Positions 1 to 7,065 of a DNA stretch of 64,000 nucleotides are shown here, one piece after another. The translations under genes were made by a program, and so were the position numbers. Each line of letters opens with the position of its first letter. Within the stretch, counting starts at the first letter, position 1. The stretch covers positions 1 to 64,000 of the forward strand of contig JBDRRS010000014.1 of NCBI GenBank assembly GCA_043825615.1. The letters run 5' to 3'. This stretch comes from JBDRMV01 sp043825615 (GTDB lineage Bacteria; CG03). Below the pieces are notes generated by a model. It did not search any database. It was given only the letters and a program-made list of their open reading frames with translations, and was not told the DNA's origin.

Positions 1-135
1 GGAGACCAGGACGGCTATAACACGCCGAAGGGAACGGAGGAGTTGTTGTGGTTCAGGATAGGAGTTCCGAGCAGTGTGGGAAGCACCGACCAGAAGACGA
101 TTTACATAACGATAACGGCTCTGAATCAGGGTTAA
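1..135 (+). CDS. 3' end of a small secreted protein, paralogue of the next gene (partial)
   Basis: Frame 1 is open from the window edge to a TAA at 133-135 and encodes the last 44 residues of a protein ending in YITITALNQG. These residues differ from the C-terminus of the gene ending at 1331 only at the first residue and by Tyr for Phe (DGYNTPKG against DGFNTPKG). The two genes are therefore recent tandem copies or have been homogenised by gene conversion. The start lies outside the window. Function unknown; by analogy with the complete copy it is a secreted beta-rich protein. Confidence 0.8.
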   Translation, partial: GDQDGYNTPKGTEELLWFRIGVPSSVGSTDQKTIYITITALNQG

Positions 136-589
136 GGAGGAATTGAGAAATTAAGAGATTAGGAAATTAAGGGATTAAGGCGCATAACACTTGCATTTAG
201 CAGAGGTGTATAGCACCTGAATTTGTAGAAGCGCCCGCCCGGGCGACATCGTCGGACGAGTATAGCATCTTCTGTCCGCCCGCGGCGGAGTGTGCAGTTC
301 CCCGTTATGCGGATGCTCTTAATCAGGAGAGGCGCTGAAAATGTGAGAGGATAGTTATTTATAAATTTTGAGGTATCCCGTAAGGGAATGCTCCGCAATA
401 GCGTTAGAACGTATATTAAGTTCTCGCGTTATTGCCACTGTTGAGCATAGGACAGCAGGGAATAAGTATGAGAGAGAAAAAATTCGGCAGCCGCAGGCAT
501 TAGCCGGCGTAAAGCCGCAATACATAGAGGAAAAAGGCAAGTTGAAGAAGCGACCTTAAAAGGTCGCACTACGAAAGGAGGTGATGCGG
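136..589. other. Gene-poor spacer with A/G-rich heptamers and palindromes
   Basis: No convincing gene is seen. At 140-180 there is a degenerate A/G-rich run of roughly GAGATTAA units, resembling those at 1332-1370 and 59775-59810. Around 225-260 there are GC-rich self-complementary blocks (GCCCGCCCGGGC; TCGTCGGACGA). At 550-567 a perfect palindrome GCGACCTT-AA-AAGGTCGC lies just before a very strong ribosome binding site. A 63-codon open frame at 368-559 has no ribosome binding site and no recognisable protein sequence. Confidence 0.5.
550..567. repeat. 18-bp palindrome upstream of a perfect Shine-Dalgarno
   Basis: GCGACCTT and AAGGTCGC form an 8-bp stem around AA. It lies 8 nt upstream of AAAGGAGGTGAT. 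It is one of several short palindromes in this spacer and could form a hairpin in RNA, but there is no U-run to make it a terminator. Confidence 0.5.
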
Positions 590-640
590 ATGAGAAAAAA
601 TTGGAATACTGGTTTGTCCGCCGGGTGCGGACAATTGTAG
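590..640 (+). CDS. Possible 16-residue leader peptide or truncated gene start
   Basis: The ATG at 590 is preceded by AAGGAGGTGAT at 575-585, a full-length match to the anti-Shine-Dalgarno end of 16S rRNA, with about 6 nt spacing. The reading frame is MRKNWNTGLSAGCGQL and ends at TAG 638-640, inside the palindromic element that starts at 637. Either this is a short leader peptide, or a former gene (perhaps a third copy of the small secreted family) whose body was replaced by the palindromic repeat. Such a strong ribosome binding site is unlikely by chance, but the product is too short to judge from composition. Confidence 0.35.
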   Translation: MRKNWNTGLSAGCGQL

Positions 641-687
641 CGGCGGACGTAAGTCCGCAATGACTGTCGATTTACATCGACCGCTAC
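637..687 (+). repeat. Three-way-junction palindromic element
   Basis: An outer stem GTAGCG (637-642) pairs with CGCTAC (682-687). Inside it are two hairpins: CGGAC-GTAA-GTCCG (644-657, with a GNRA-type loop) and GTCGAT-TTAC-ATCGAC (666-681). The nested design looks like a folded RNA or a REP-type mobile palindrome. It lies 12 nt before the AGGAGG of the downstream gene, so it is in that gene's 5' untranslated region if transcription starts upstream. It is too small and lacks the features to be a tRNA. Confidence 0.5.
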
Positions 688-710
688 AAGAAAAAAAAAG
701 GAGGTCCAAG

Positions 711-1331
711 ATGGACTTATTGAAAAGGATTGTTGGAGGAATGTTGAAAAGAGTTTCGCTTAAAGCGAAAGGAGAAATGAAAATGAGTAAGAGAATTTTG
801 GTTGGGATGATGGTGATTGGAATGATGGCAGGGGTTGCGTATGCGGGGAACCCGGGAACCGTGAACCTGACGGTAACGGTGACGCCGACGCTGAGTGTGG
901 CGGTTCCGAGGACGACTTATGATTTCGGTACGCTTGGAGCGGCAGTGGCGTCGGTTGCGGCGGAATCAACGGCGGTAATCAACGATTCGGCGGATTCGAC
1001 GGAGAAGTACAACTTAAAGGCGTCGGATGCGCTGGGATTGGTGCCGTGGACTCTTGCGACAAGCACTGGAACTGACCAGTACACTCTGCATGCGCAGTTT
1101 AACTCAACGAGGCCCAATGATTTCGGCAACGGCGCCGACGACTTCAATATGACGAATGCCGACCAGACCTGCGACGGGATTATTTTTGCGAGCGCTGCCG
1201 ACCAGGACGGCTTCAACACGCCGAAGGGAACGGAGGAGTTGTTGTGGTTCAGGATAGGAGTTCCGAGCAGTGTGGGAAGCACCGACCAGAAGACGATTTA
1301 CATAACGATAACGGCGCTAAATCAGGGGTAA
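711..1331 (+). CDS. Small secreted beta-rich surface protein
   Basis: The protein has a classical signal peptide (MSKRILVGMMVIGMMAGVAYA, cut before GNPG) and a threonine/valine-rich mature part of about 160 residues with repeated beta-strand patterns, reminiscent of WxL or spore-coat-U/DUF4402-type extracellular sandwiches. No catalytic motif or cysteine pair is evident. Two starts compete: ATG 711 behind a strong AGGAGG, which gives an unusually long charged N-terminus, and ATG 783 behind GGAG, which begins exactly at the signal peptide. The 711 start is listed because of its ribosome binding site, but 783 is biologically attractive. The last 44 codons nearly repeat those at 1-135. Function unknown; probably a surface or fibre subunit. 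Confidence 0.7.
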   Translation: MDLLKRIVGGMLKRVSLKAKGEMKMSKRILVGMMVIGMMAGVAYAGNPGTVNLTVTVTPTLSVAVPRTTYDFGTLGAAVASVAAESTAVINDSADSTEKYNLKASDALGLVPWTLATSTGTDQYTLHAQFNSTRPNDFGNGADDFNMTNADQTCDGIIFASAADQDGFNTPKGTEELLWFRIGVPSSVGSTDQKTIYITITALNQG

Positions 1332-1382
1332 AAAATTAGGAGTAAAAAATAAAAGATTAAAGATGAAAGTTTAGAAGATGTT

Positions 1383-3347
1383 GTGAAATATAAGGAATTT
1401 AACACTTCACTTATGAGGCGTTGCCTCATGCGAATGCTGATTACATTTTGGTTATTGCCTGTTGTCAGCATAGGGCTCTTTCACGCCTGTTTGAGCGCTG
1501 CCCAATCGGCAAGTATAGCGCTGACGCTAACCGTTGACCCATATCCGCCGGGGGTAATAACCGCGCTTTCGTCAAATTATGGCGACGGTCTTGGAGAAAT
1601 AGCGCTTAAATGGATTGTCCCTTCGGATGATGGGACGTATCTCGCGAGAGTTAAACAACTTCCAAAAGGTGCGTATATAGTAAAGCGTAACAGGAAGAGT
1701 CCCGATGAACTTGGCGGCGTCGCGACTTCGTGGTGGGAAAATACAGGGGAAGTGTTTGTTTACCCAGAGTGGATTCCTCAGCCTCCGGGATTTATTGACA
1801 CTAAAATAATAAGTGATTTTACGCATCAGGAAATTTACAACAGGGAAAGATTTTACTTTGCAGTAAGGTCAGTGGATAAAGCGGGGAATGAGTCGGGGAT
1901 TTCAAATATTGAATCTGCAGTGCCGAGGTGGGATATAACGCCGCCGACGACGATTTCGGACCTCGTTGTTTCGCATAATGGTAACAGGACAGGCGTTGTT
2001 CTTGAATGGTCTGCGCCCAAAGATGTTTTCTTTGAGACGTATGAATCGAAAGTTGACGGCTATATTATAAGAAGGGCGACGGTTTCTCTCGGGGAATTTA
2101 CGGGCGATGCGGCCTCGTGGTGGAGCGCGGCGTCCGAAATTTCTCCGCCGGCGCCCGCCGAACCCGGGACGGGAGAATCAATTGAATTGAATGACCTCAC
2201 GGGAGGCGTAACATATTATTTTGCGATAAAGAGTTTTGACGAGCAGGGCAATGTTTCGGAGATTGACGCGCTGTTTACGGTGCGGGAAGGCATTTACGTA
2301 ATGACCGAAGCGGCGACGCCGAACCGGGTTTCGGGAATTTGGGGCGAAGTTGGAGGAAATAAATTCATAATTCACTGGTCCACCGTAGAAAAGAATAACG
2401 ACGGAACAACGGAGTGCGAAGACCTCGCGGGTTATTATATAAGGTGTTCGCCGAATCCGTTCGACGCAGGAGTTATAACCGCAACGGTTGGCGCTCTCGT
2501 CACTTCATACGAAACGTATTATTCGACAAGCAGCCCGGTTTATTATTATTCGATTACCGCCTTTGACGGCGCGTATCCGTGGATAAACGAGAGCGAGCCC
2601 TCAATGCTCGTTGATTCTTCCGACGAGGTATCTCTCTGGCTCTGCTCGCAGAGGGCGGCGATAAGAATTCCGAAGACAGTTCAGGCAATAATGAGAAAAG
2701 AAAATAATTCTTACGGGGACAATATTGATATGGGAATTGAGCGGATTACAGGCGAGGAGAAGAGCAGGATTCTCTGCAGTTATGAGTTTGCCGCGGTTAA
2801 GAACGTTTCAAAAGAAAGCGCCGGTAAATTCGTTTTCAGAAGACCCTACGCCGAAATTCGGCTTTATTATTCGGGCGGGTCGGGTCCAGCCGCCCTGCAG
2901 TCGGGGGACAGTTATTCAATAATGTGGTATAATGGCAAAGAATGGCTCAAACTCGGCGGGGATGTTAATAAGAAGGAGGGTTTTGTATCCGTAAAGACGG
3001 AACGTATAGGAAAGTATCAGCTTCGCCGCTCAATCCGGGCGACGAAGTTCACTCTGGTTAACGGACCGATTCCGAAAATTATCACGCCGAACGGTGACGG
3101 GCTTAACGACTTCTGCGAGTTCTTCTATGATAATCCGCAGAATTTTGCTCCGGCCGGAAAGATTTTTGACATAACGGGAGCTTTTGTTACGAATATGGCA
3201 AACGGTCCGTTGAGAAGCGATTCGTCGGGCTCTTTGAGGTGGAACGGATTTGGCAGTTCCGGCCAGATTGTCAGGTCGGGCATTTATATTTACCAGATTG
3301 ATGCGGGCGGAGAGGTCTATAACGGAACAGTGGTGGTGGCAAGATGA
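1383..3347 (+). CDS. Secreted fibronectin-type-III protein with gliding-associated C-terminal domain
   Basis: A 654-residue exported protein. After a signal sequence (about residues 16-40) there are three fibronectin-III-like segments (about 55-170, 185-300, 310-420), each ending in strands such as YFAVRSVDKAGNES or YYFAIKSFDEQGN. A beta-rich region follows, then a C-terminal module from about residue 565 beginning ITPNGDGLND and ending SGIYIYQIDAGGEVYNGTVVVAR. That module matches the gliding-motility-associated/CHU_C or FlgD-like family used as a sorting or anchoring signal. Start is a GTG at 1383 with a weak binding site; ATG 1413 or 1428 are alternatives. It overlaps the next gene by ATGA, so surface protein and PorV-like barrel are translationally coupled. 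Confidence 0.8.
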   Translation: MKYKEFNTSLMRRCLMRMLITFWLLPVVSIGLFHACLSAAQSASIALTLTVDPYPPGVITALSSNYGDGLGEIALKWIVPSDDGTYLARVKQLPKGAYIVKRNRKSPDELGGVATSWWENTGEVFVYPEWIPQPPGFIDTKIISDFTHQEIYNRERFYFAVRSVDKAGNESGISNIESAVPRWDITPPTTISDLVVSHNGNRTGVVLEWSAPKDVFFETYESKVDGYIIRRATVSLGEFTGDAASWWSAASEISPPAPAEPGTGESIELNDLTGGVTYYFAIKSFDEQGNVSEIDALFTVREGIYVMTEAATPNRVSGIWGEVGGNKFIIHWSTVEKNNDGTTECEDLAGYYIRCSPNPFDAGVITATVGALVTSYETYYSTSSPVYYYSITAFDGAYPWINESEPSMLVDSSDEVSLWLCSQRAAIRIPKTVQAIMRKENNSYGDNIDMGIERITGEEKSRILCSYEFAAVKNVSKESAGKFVFRRPYAEIRLYYSGGSGPAALQSGDSYSIMWYNGKEWLKLGGDVNKKEGFVSVKTERIGKYQLRRSIRATKFTLVNGPIPKIITPNGDGLNDFCEFFYDNPQNFAPAGKIFDITGAFVTNMANGPLRSDSSGSLRWNGFGSSGQIVRSGIYIYQIDAGGEVYNGTVVVAR

Positions 3348-4945
3348 AGAGCGTGAAAAGTAAAAAGATGTTGAAGAAAATGGAAAACAATAGATTGAAA
3401 CAAGAAAAGTTTGCTGTTTGTTGTTTCCGCTTTATTCTTTACACTTTACTCTTTACACTTTGCTCTTTACACGTCACGGTTTTTGCAGCTTTTGAAGACA
3501 TCGGCGTCGGCGCCCGTCCGATTTCAATGGCGAACGCTTTCACGGCCGTGGCGGACGACGTTCATTCGGTGTATTACAATCCCGCGGGCCTGGCGGGGCT
3601 GACAAAGTATGAAGTCGCGTCTTCCTACGGGAAACTTTTCTGGGGGCTTACGGATAATTCAAACATCAACGTCAGTTTTCTGGCCGGCGCCGCTCCGGTG
3701 AGCCGTCTCAGGGGCGTTGTGGGCATTGGAATTAACCAGCTGAAACTTGACAATCTCTACTGGGAAGACCAGTATATCTTGACCTACGGACGGGAAATAA
3801 ACTCTGAGAGGTTCGGGATGTTTAGCATCGGTTCTTCTCTGAAAATTTTATCGCACAAGTTCGGCCGCGACGATTATACCGATAATGCAATAGATGAAAC
3901 AGGGGTCTCCCATGACGGCGTCCCCGACCCCGTTTTCGAAGGGGGCCGCGGCAAAACGTCTTTTGCGGTTGATTTCGGCGTGATAAAAAATTATAATAAA
4001 ATGAAAATGGGTATTTCACTGCTTAACATAAATCAGCCGTCTGTCGGGCTGAGCGATAAAGGCGACAGGGTGCCGTTCGGGTTTAAGTCCGGTTTTTCGC
4101 ATAAAGGAGAGAAGAGCACTCTCGCTTTTGAATTTTCAAGGAAGGACGGAGATAACATCCTTCGCAGCGGCCTGGAACTTTCCGTTTTTGAAAAGTTTGA
4201 TTTCAGATGCGGTCTTGAAATCGGAAGCAGGGATTTTGCGAATATAAATTTCGGGTTCGGTTACCGGATTGAAAATAAATTCTTTGTCGACTATTCTTTC
4301 ATCCTTCCCGCCATGGGGGTAAGAGAGACATACGGGACGCACAGGGTTTCTTTGAACGCGAAATTCGAGGTAGCGCCTAGCGAAAAAGTGGAAAAAGTTC
4401 CGTCTAAAAAGCGCATAGAGAAAGCCGAGAAACATTATATGAGGGGCGTTGATTTTTATCTTGAAGAGGATTTGAAAAATGCGGAGAAAGAGTTTAAAAA
4501 AGTTCTCGAAATAGACCCCGGCAACCAGCCGGCAATTGATATGCTGAAGGAATGCGGGGTGGTCACCAAGGCGGAGAAACCCGAAGCGAAAGTTGTGGAA
4601 ATGTCCGAAGAAGAAAGAGAAACTCTCAAAAAGAAATATTTCGGAAGCGCGACGAAGTACTACTTAAAGGAAAATTATGCAAAGGCGGTGGAAATGTGGG
4701 AGAAGGTTCTTCAACTGGACCCGTCTCATGAACTCTCGCGGCAGAAAATTGAAAAAGCCGAAAAAATGAAAGCTCTCAAGGAGAAGGCGGGCCAAGGGTC
4801 GCAGGTTGAATACCATTATATGAGGGGCGTTGATTTTTATCTTGACGAAGACATCGGAAACGCGAAGAAAGAGTTCAAAGAAGTTATTAAGATTGACCCT
4901 GCCCACCGGCCGACGATTGATATGCTGAAAGAATGTGAGAAGTGA
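3344..4945 (+). CDS. PorV/PorQ-like outer-membrane barrel with C-terminal TPRs
   Basis: After a signal peptide whose core is encoded by a heptamer repeat (3431-3480), the mature protein starts AFEDIGVGARPISMANAF and continues to YYNPAGLAGL, the hallmark of the PorV/PorQ (UPF0164) outer-membrane family. Alternating barrel strands run to about residue 345. Two similar TPR units follow at about 360-405 and 485-533, both starting HYMRGVDFYL, with a less similar TPR between them. PorV proteins act in type IX secretion as shuttles for proteins with C-terminal sorting domains; here the upstream overlapping gene encodes such a domain, which supports a similar role by inference. A barrel-TPR fusion is unlike Bacteroidota PorV and may link to a periplasmic partner. 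Confidence 0.8.
   Translation: MKSVKSKKMLKKMENNRLKQEKFAVCCFRFILYTLLFTLCSLHVTVFAAFEDIGVGARPISMANAFTAVADDVHSVYYNPAGLAGLTKYEVASSYGKLFWGLTDNSNINVSFLAGAAPVSRLRGVVGIGINQLKLDNLYWEDQYILTYGREINSERFGMFSIGSSLKILSHKFGRDDYTDNAIDETGVSHDGVPDPVFEGGRGKTSFAVDFGVIKNYNKMKMGISLLNINQPSVGLSDKGDRVPFGFKSGFSHKGEKSTLAFEFSRKDGDNILRSGLELSVFEKFDFRCGLEIGSRDFANINFGFGYRIENKFFVDYSFILPAMGVRETYGTHRVSLNAKFEVAPSEKVEKVPSKKRIEKAEKHYMRGVDFYLEEDLKNAEKEFKKVLEIDPGNQPAIDMLKECGVVTKAEKPEAKVVEMSEEERETLKKKYFGSATKYYLKENYAKAVEMWEKVLQLDPSHELSRQKIEKAEKMKALKEKAGQGSQVEYHYMRGVDFYLDEDIGNAKKEFKEVIKIDPAHRPTIDMLKECEK
3431..3480 (+). repeat. Pyrimidine heptamer repeat encoding a signal-peptide core
   Basis: Degenerate units of CTTTACA/CTTTACT (TTTACACTTTACTCTTTACA and variants) encode LYTLLFTLCSLHVT, the hydrophobic core of the signal peptide. 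Equivalent blocks occur at 5001-5088, 7117-7170, 25403-25433 and 59862-59900. Confidence 0.7.
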
Positions 4946-4962
4946 AGAGTGAAAAGTGAAAA

Positions 4963-5751
4963 GTGAAGAAGATGGAAAATAAAAAATTGAAACGATTTAT
5001 TCTTCACGCTTTACGCTTTGCACTTTGCATTTCACGCTTTACGCTTTACGTTTTACTCTTTACACTTTACTCTTTACACTTTACGATTTCTGCGGCTGAG
5101 GAAAAAAAGGTCTTTAAAAGAAACGTAAAGCTTGTTCTTCACAAAAAAGTTGAGTCGGTGAAAGTTCAGGGTTTTTTTGGGAAAGCGGAGCGTCTTATGA
5201 CGATTCCGATGCTGAAAAAAGGGAACGAATTTTACATAAATCTGAATCTCGGCGCAGGGTTTTATCCGTACAGATATCTGCTTGACGAGAAAAGATATAT
5301 CACCGACCCGTACAACAAAGAAGTCATCGTCCAGGAAGAGATTAAATATTCCCTTCTAAAGGTCTGGCCTGACCAGCCCGAACTCTTTTTGAGCATGGCT
5401 TCCGATTTCATCGCAAAGATGAAAGTTGAATGGGCAATCGATGTATATATTGAAGGGATTAAAACATTCCCGAAGGAAGTTAAACTGTATTCCGCCCTTG
5501 GGGAGTTTTATGAAGGGAAAAAATGGTTTGATTTTGCAGCGGACTGCTATCATTCATATCTTGAGAATGACCCGGAAAATGCCGGAATGAGATACAGGAT
5601 TGCGAGTTGCTACGAGAAATTTTATATTGATACCGGCAAGAAAAAATACAGTGAATACGCGGTGGCTCACTGGAAAAAACTGTTCGGCACGAAGTACGAG
5701 GAAGAAGCGAAAAAACACATAAAAGAGTTGAAGAGTAAAGAGGGTGATTAG
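4963..5751 (+). CDS. Secreted CBM48-like (AMPK-type early-set) protein with TPRs
   Basis: A 262-residue exported protein. Residues about 50-125 resemble the glycogen-binding early-set fold of AMPK/CBM48: KVQGFFGKAERLMTIPM then GFYPYRYLLDEKRYITDPYN. The rest is TPR-like helices. CBM48 folds bind glucans, but in secreted bacterial proteins they may only be structural. The start is a GTG at 4963 inside a run of AAGTGAA repeats; ATG 4972 is an in-frame alternative. The signal-peptide core is again encoded by CTTTACRC heptamers. It follows the PorV-TPR gene by 17 nt and precedes the HAMP gene by 8 nt, so it belongs to this envelope operon. Confidence 0.6.
   Translation: MKKMENKKLKRFILHALRFALCISRFTLYVLLFTLYSLHFTISAAEEKKVFKRNVKLVLHKKVESVKVQGFFGKAERLMTIPMLKKGNEFYINLNLGAGFYPYRYLLDEKRYITDPYNKEVIVQEEIKYSLLKVWPDQPELFLSMASDFIAKMKVEWAIDVYIEGIKTFPKEVKLYSALGEFYEGKKWFDFAADCYHSYLENDPENAGMRYRIASCYEKFYIDTGKKKYSEYAVAHWKKLFGTKYEEEAKKHIKELKSKEGD
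5001..5088 (+). repeat. Pyrimidine heptamer repeat in signal peptide
   Basis: About twelve degenerate units of TTTACGC/TTTACAC/TTCACGC encode the signal-peptide core (LHALRFALCISRFTLYVLLF). The block is complementary in kind to the purine-rich AAGTGAA leader at 4941-4970. TTCTTCAC at 5000-5007 is the exact complement of GTGAAGAA at 4963-4970, which contains the start codon. Confidence 0.7.
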
Positions 5752-5759
5752 GAGGAATT

Positions 5760-6233
5760 ATGAAATTCAAGAGAAGGAAGAAGCTTATTGAAAAGCGTTT
5801 GCAGATTAAAATTGCCGTTTATGTCGCGGCGGCGCTGCTCGTTGTCCTTATTTTCTCGCTGATTTTTACGCATGCGACAATCAAATCGATTTTTCCGAGA
5901 ATTCTTTCAACGACGATGGGTGACAAAATTGCGGCAATTCAGACGAAACTTCTGATATTCGGAGTTGTCTATCTGATTTTTGCGGCGTTTATTTCCATCC
6001 TCATCTCGCACAAAATTGCAGGACCCATTTTCAAGTTCAAAAAAGAAATAGGGAATATGATAAGAACCGGCGATATTTCACAGAGAATTTTTCTGAGGCA
6101 GGGAGACGAGTTGAAAGATTTAGCCGATTTGATGAACAAGCTGCTTGATATGATTGAAGCGTCTGCGGGCAAAGAAACGGCAGAGCGGCTCCGGCGGGTG
6201 GCGGAAGTGCAGGCAGAAAAGAGTGAGGAATGA
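5760..6233 (+). CDS. Two-span membrane protein with HAMP domain and no output domain
   Basis: The 157-residue protein has a basic N-terminus, a first span (about 19-37), a short outer loop, a second span (about 62-83) and then a HAMP-type linker (KIAGPIFKFKKEIGNMIRTGD to LMNKLLDMIEAS) followed by a short coiled tail. HAMP domains relay signals across membranes in chemoreceptors and kinases, but no kinase, cyclase or methyl-accepting domain follows. It could be a stand-alone adaptor. A strong AGGAGG precedes ATG 5760. Placement just upstream of the motor-like locus makes a signalling role possible. Confidence 0.7.
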   Translation: MKFKRRKKLIEKRLQIKIAVYVAAALLVVLIFSLIFTHATIKSIFPRILSTTMGDKIAAIQTKLLIFGVVYLIFAAFISILISHKIAGPIFKFKKEIGNMIRTGDISQRIFLRQGDELKDLADLMNKLLDMIEASAGKETAERLRRVAEVQAEKSEE

Positions 6234-6239
6234 AGTTGA

Positions 6240-6255
6240 GTCCGCCTGAGGCGGA
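6240..6255. repeat. TCCGCC/GGCGGA palindrome
   Basis: TCCGCCTGAGGCGGA is an inverted repeat with a 3-nt loop placed just after the HAMP gene. Close relatives occur at 25346-25361 (TCCGCCGCAGGCGGA), 36143-36158 (TCCGCCTAAGGCGGA) and, imperfectly, near 23660. Confidence 0.6.
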
Positions 6256-6271
6256 CAAAAGGGAATGTAAA

Positions 6272-6354
6272 TGTCATTGCGAGCGTCATGTCATTGCGAA
6301 CGAAGTGAAGCAATCTCGAGATTGCCACGCTCCCTGCGGTCGCTCGCAATGACA
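6272..6354. repeat. TGTCATTGCGAG palindromic element, copy 1
   Basis: Perfect 14-bp terminal inverted repeats (TGTCATTGCGAGCG and CGCTCGCAATGACA) surround an inner palindrome GCAATCTCGAGATTGC. Other copies are at 36071-36201 and 41109-41178, and a variant with arms TGTCATTCTGAG is at 28631-28692. Such CATTGCGAG-type elements are widespread in environmental genomes. This copy ends only 3 nt before the first possible start of the MerR-like gene. Confidence 0.8.
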
Positions 6355-6371
6355 GAATGGGCTATTTACGT

Positions 6372-6593
6372 ATGAAGAAATATATGAGAATCGGTGAAGT
6401 CGCGAAATTCTGCGGCGTTGCGAAAACGACAATCAGGCATTATACGGACATAGGAATCCTGCCTTTTGAAGGCAAGACGCCCTCGGGCCACCGCCTGTAC
6501 GCTGCCAGAAAAACGCTGGTGAGAGTGCAGATTATTAAAAGCGCCTCGCGGCCCCGCTCAACGCTGAAAGACGTGAAAGAAAGATTAAAATAA
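6372..6593 (+). CDS. MerR-type DNA-binding domain protein (short)
   Basis: The 73-residue product is essentially one MerR helix-turn-helix-wing: MRIGEVAKFCGVAKTTIRHY, then DIGILPFEGKTPSGHRLY and a final helix. Typical MerR regulators have 120-150 residues with a coiled-coil dimer helix and an effector domain; here the protein stops after the wing helices, as in excisionase-like MerR proteins. ATG 6372 is chosen, though 6357 and 6384 are also in frame and none has a clear ribosome binding site, possibly because the palindromic element immediately upstream replaced it. Target unknown. Confidence 0.65.
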   Translation: MKKYMRIGEVAKFCGVAKTTIRHYTDIGILPFEGKTPSGHRLYAARKTLVRVQIIKSASRPRSTLKDVKERLK

Positions 6594-6639
6594 GAGGGGA
6601 ATAGTAATAAAGTGAAAATTGAAAATGCGAGGGGGTGTT

Positions 6640-7047
6640 GTGAGAAATAAAATTTTAACGGCGGGTGTTTTCTTTCTTATTTTTTCTGCCGGAACAGTCG
6701 CCGGGCTTAATTTTGAATACAAGGCAGCGCCGAGGATTGTCACGCCCGACGGCAACAACCACAACGATATATTTTACATTTTTTACAACAATCCAGGTGA
6801 AGTACACATGAGTGGGAAAGTTTTCAACCTATTCGGGATGAAGGTTGGTGAATTTATTGATTATTATGCTGTGGGTGATAATTCAAAAGTTTTCCCGAAA
6901 GATCCTGATTATGATATTGCAACTTCTACAAAAACTTGGGAAGGCCGTTTATCATGGGCTCCCGGCTCCACACCGTCAGGTATTTACATTTATCAGTTTG
7001 AAGCGGGGAATGAAATTTATACAGGGACGGTTGTCGTCGCCAGATAA
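6640..7047 (+). CDS. Small secreted protein made of a gliding-associated C-terminal domain
   Basis: A 135-residue exported protein: a signal sequence (NKILTAGVFFLIFSAGTVAG) followed directly by one CHU_C/FlgD-like module, from PRIVTPDGNNHNDIFYIFYN to SGIYIYQFEAGNEIYTGTVVVAR. The ending is nearly the same as that of the 654-residue protein at 1383-3347. GTG 6640 is preferred because GAGGGGG lies 5 nt upstream. A bare sorting or anchor domain without cargo is unusual; it may be a structural subunit or a remnant of a larger surface protein. It lies 18 nt before the second PorV-TPR gene, the same order as at 1383-4945. Confidence 0.7.
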   Translation: MRNKILTAGVFFLIFSAGTVAGLNFEYKAAPRIVTPDGNNHNDIFYIFYNNPGEVHMSGKVFNLFGMKVGEFIDYYAVGDNSKVFPKDPDYDIATSTKTWEGRLSWAPGSTPSGIYIYQFEAGNEIYTGTVVVAR

Positions 7048-7065
7048 GAACGTGAAGAGGGAAGA

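Noticed and set aside
368..559. 63-codon open frame on + in the first spacer
   Set aside because: No ribosome binding site, no recognisable protein, and its DNA is made of repeat-like and palindromic blocks.
637..687. Cloverleaf-like fold as a tRNA
   Set aside because: Only 51 nt, no T-loop GTTCRA, no anticodon arm of 5 bp with 7-nt loop, and no CCA region.
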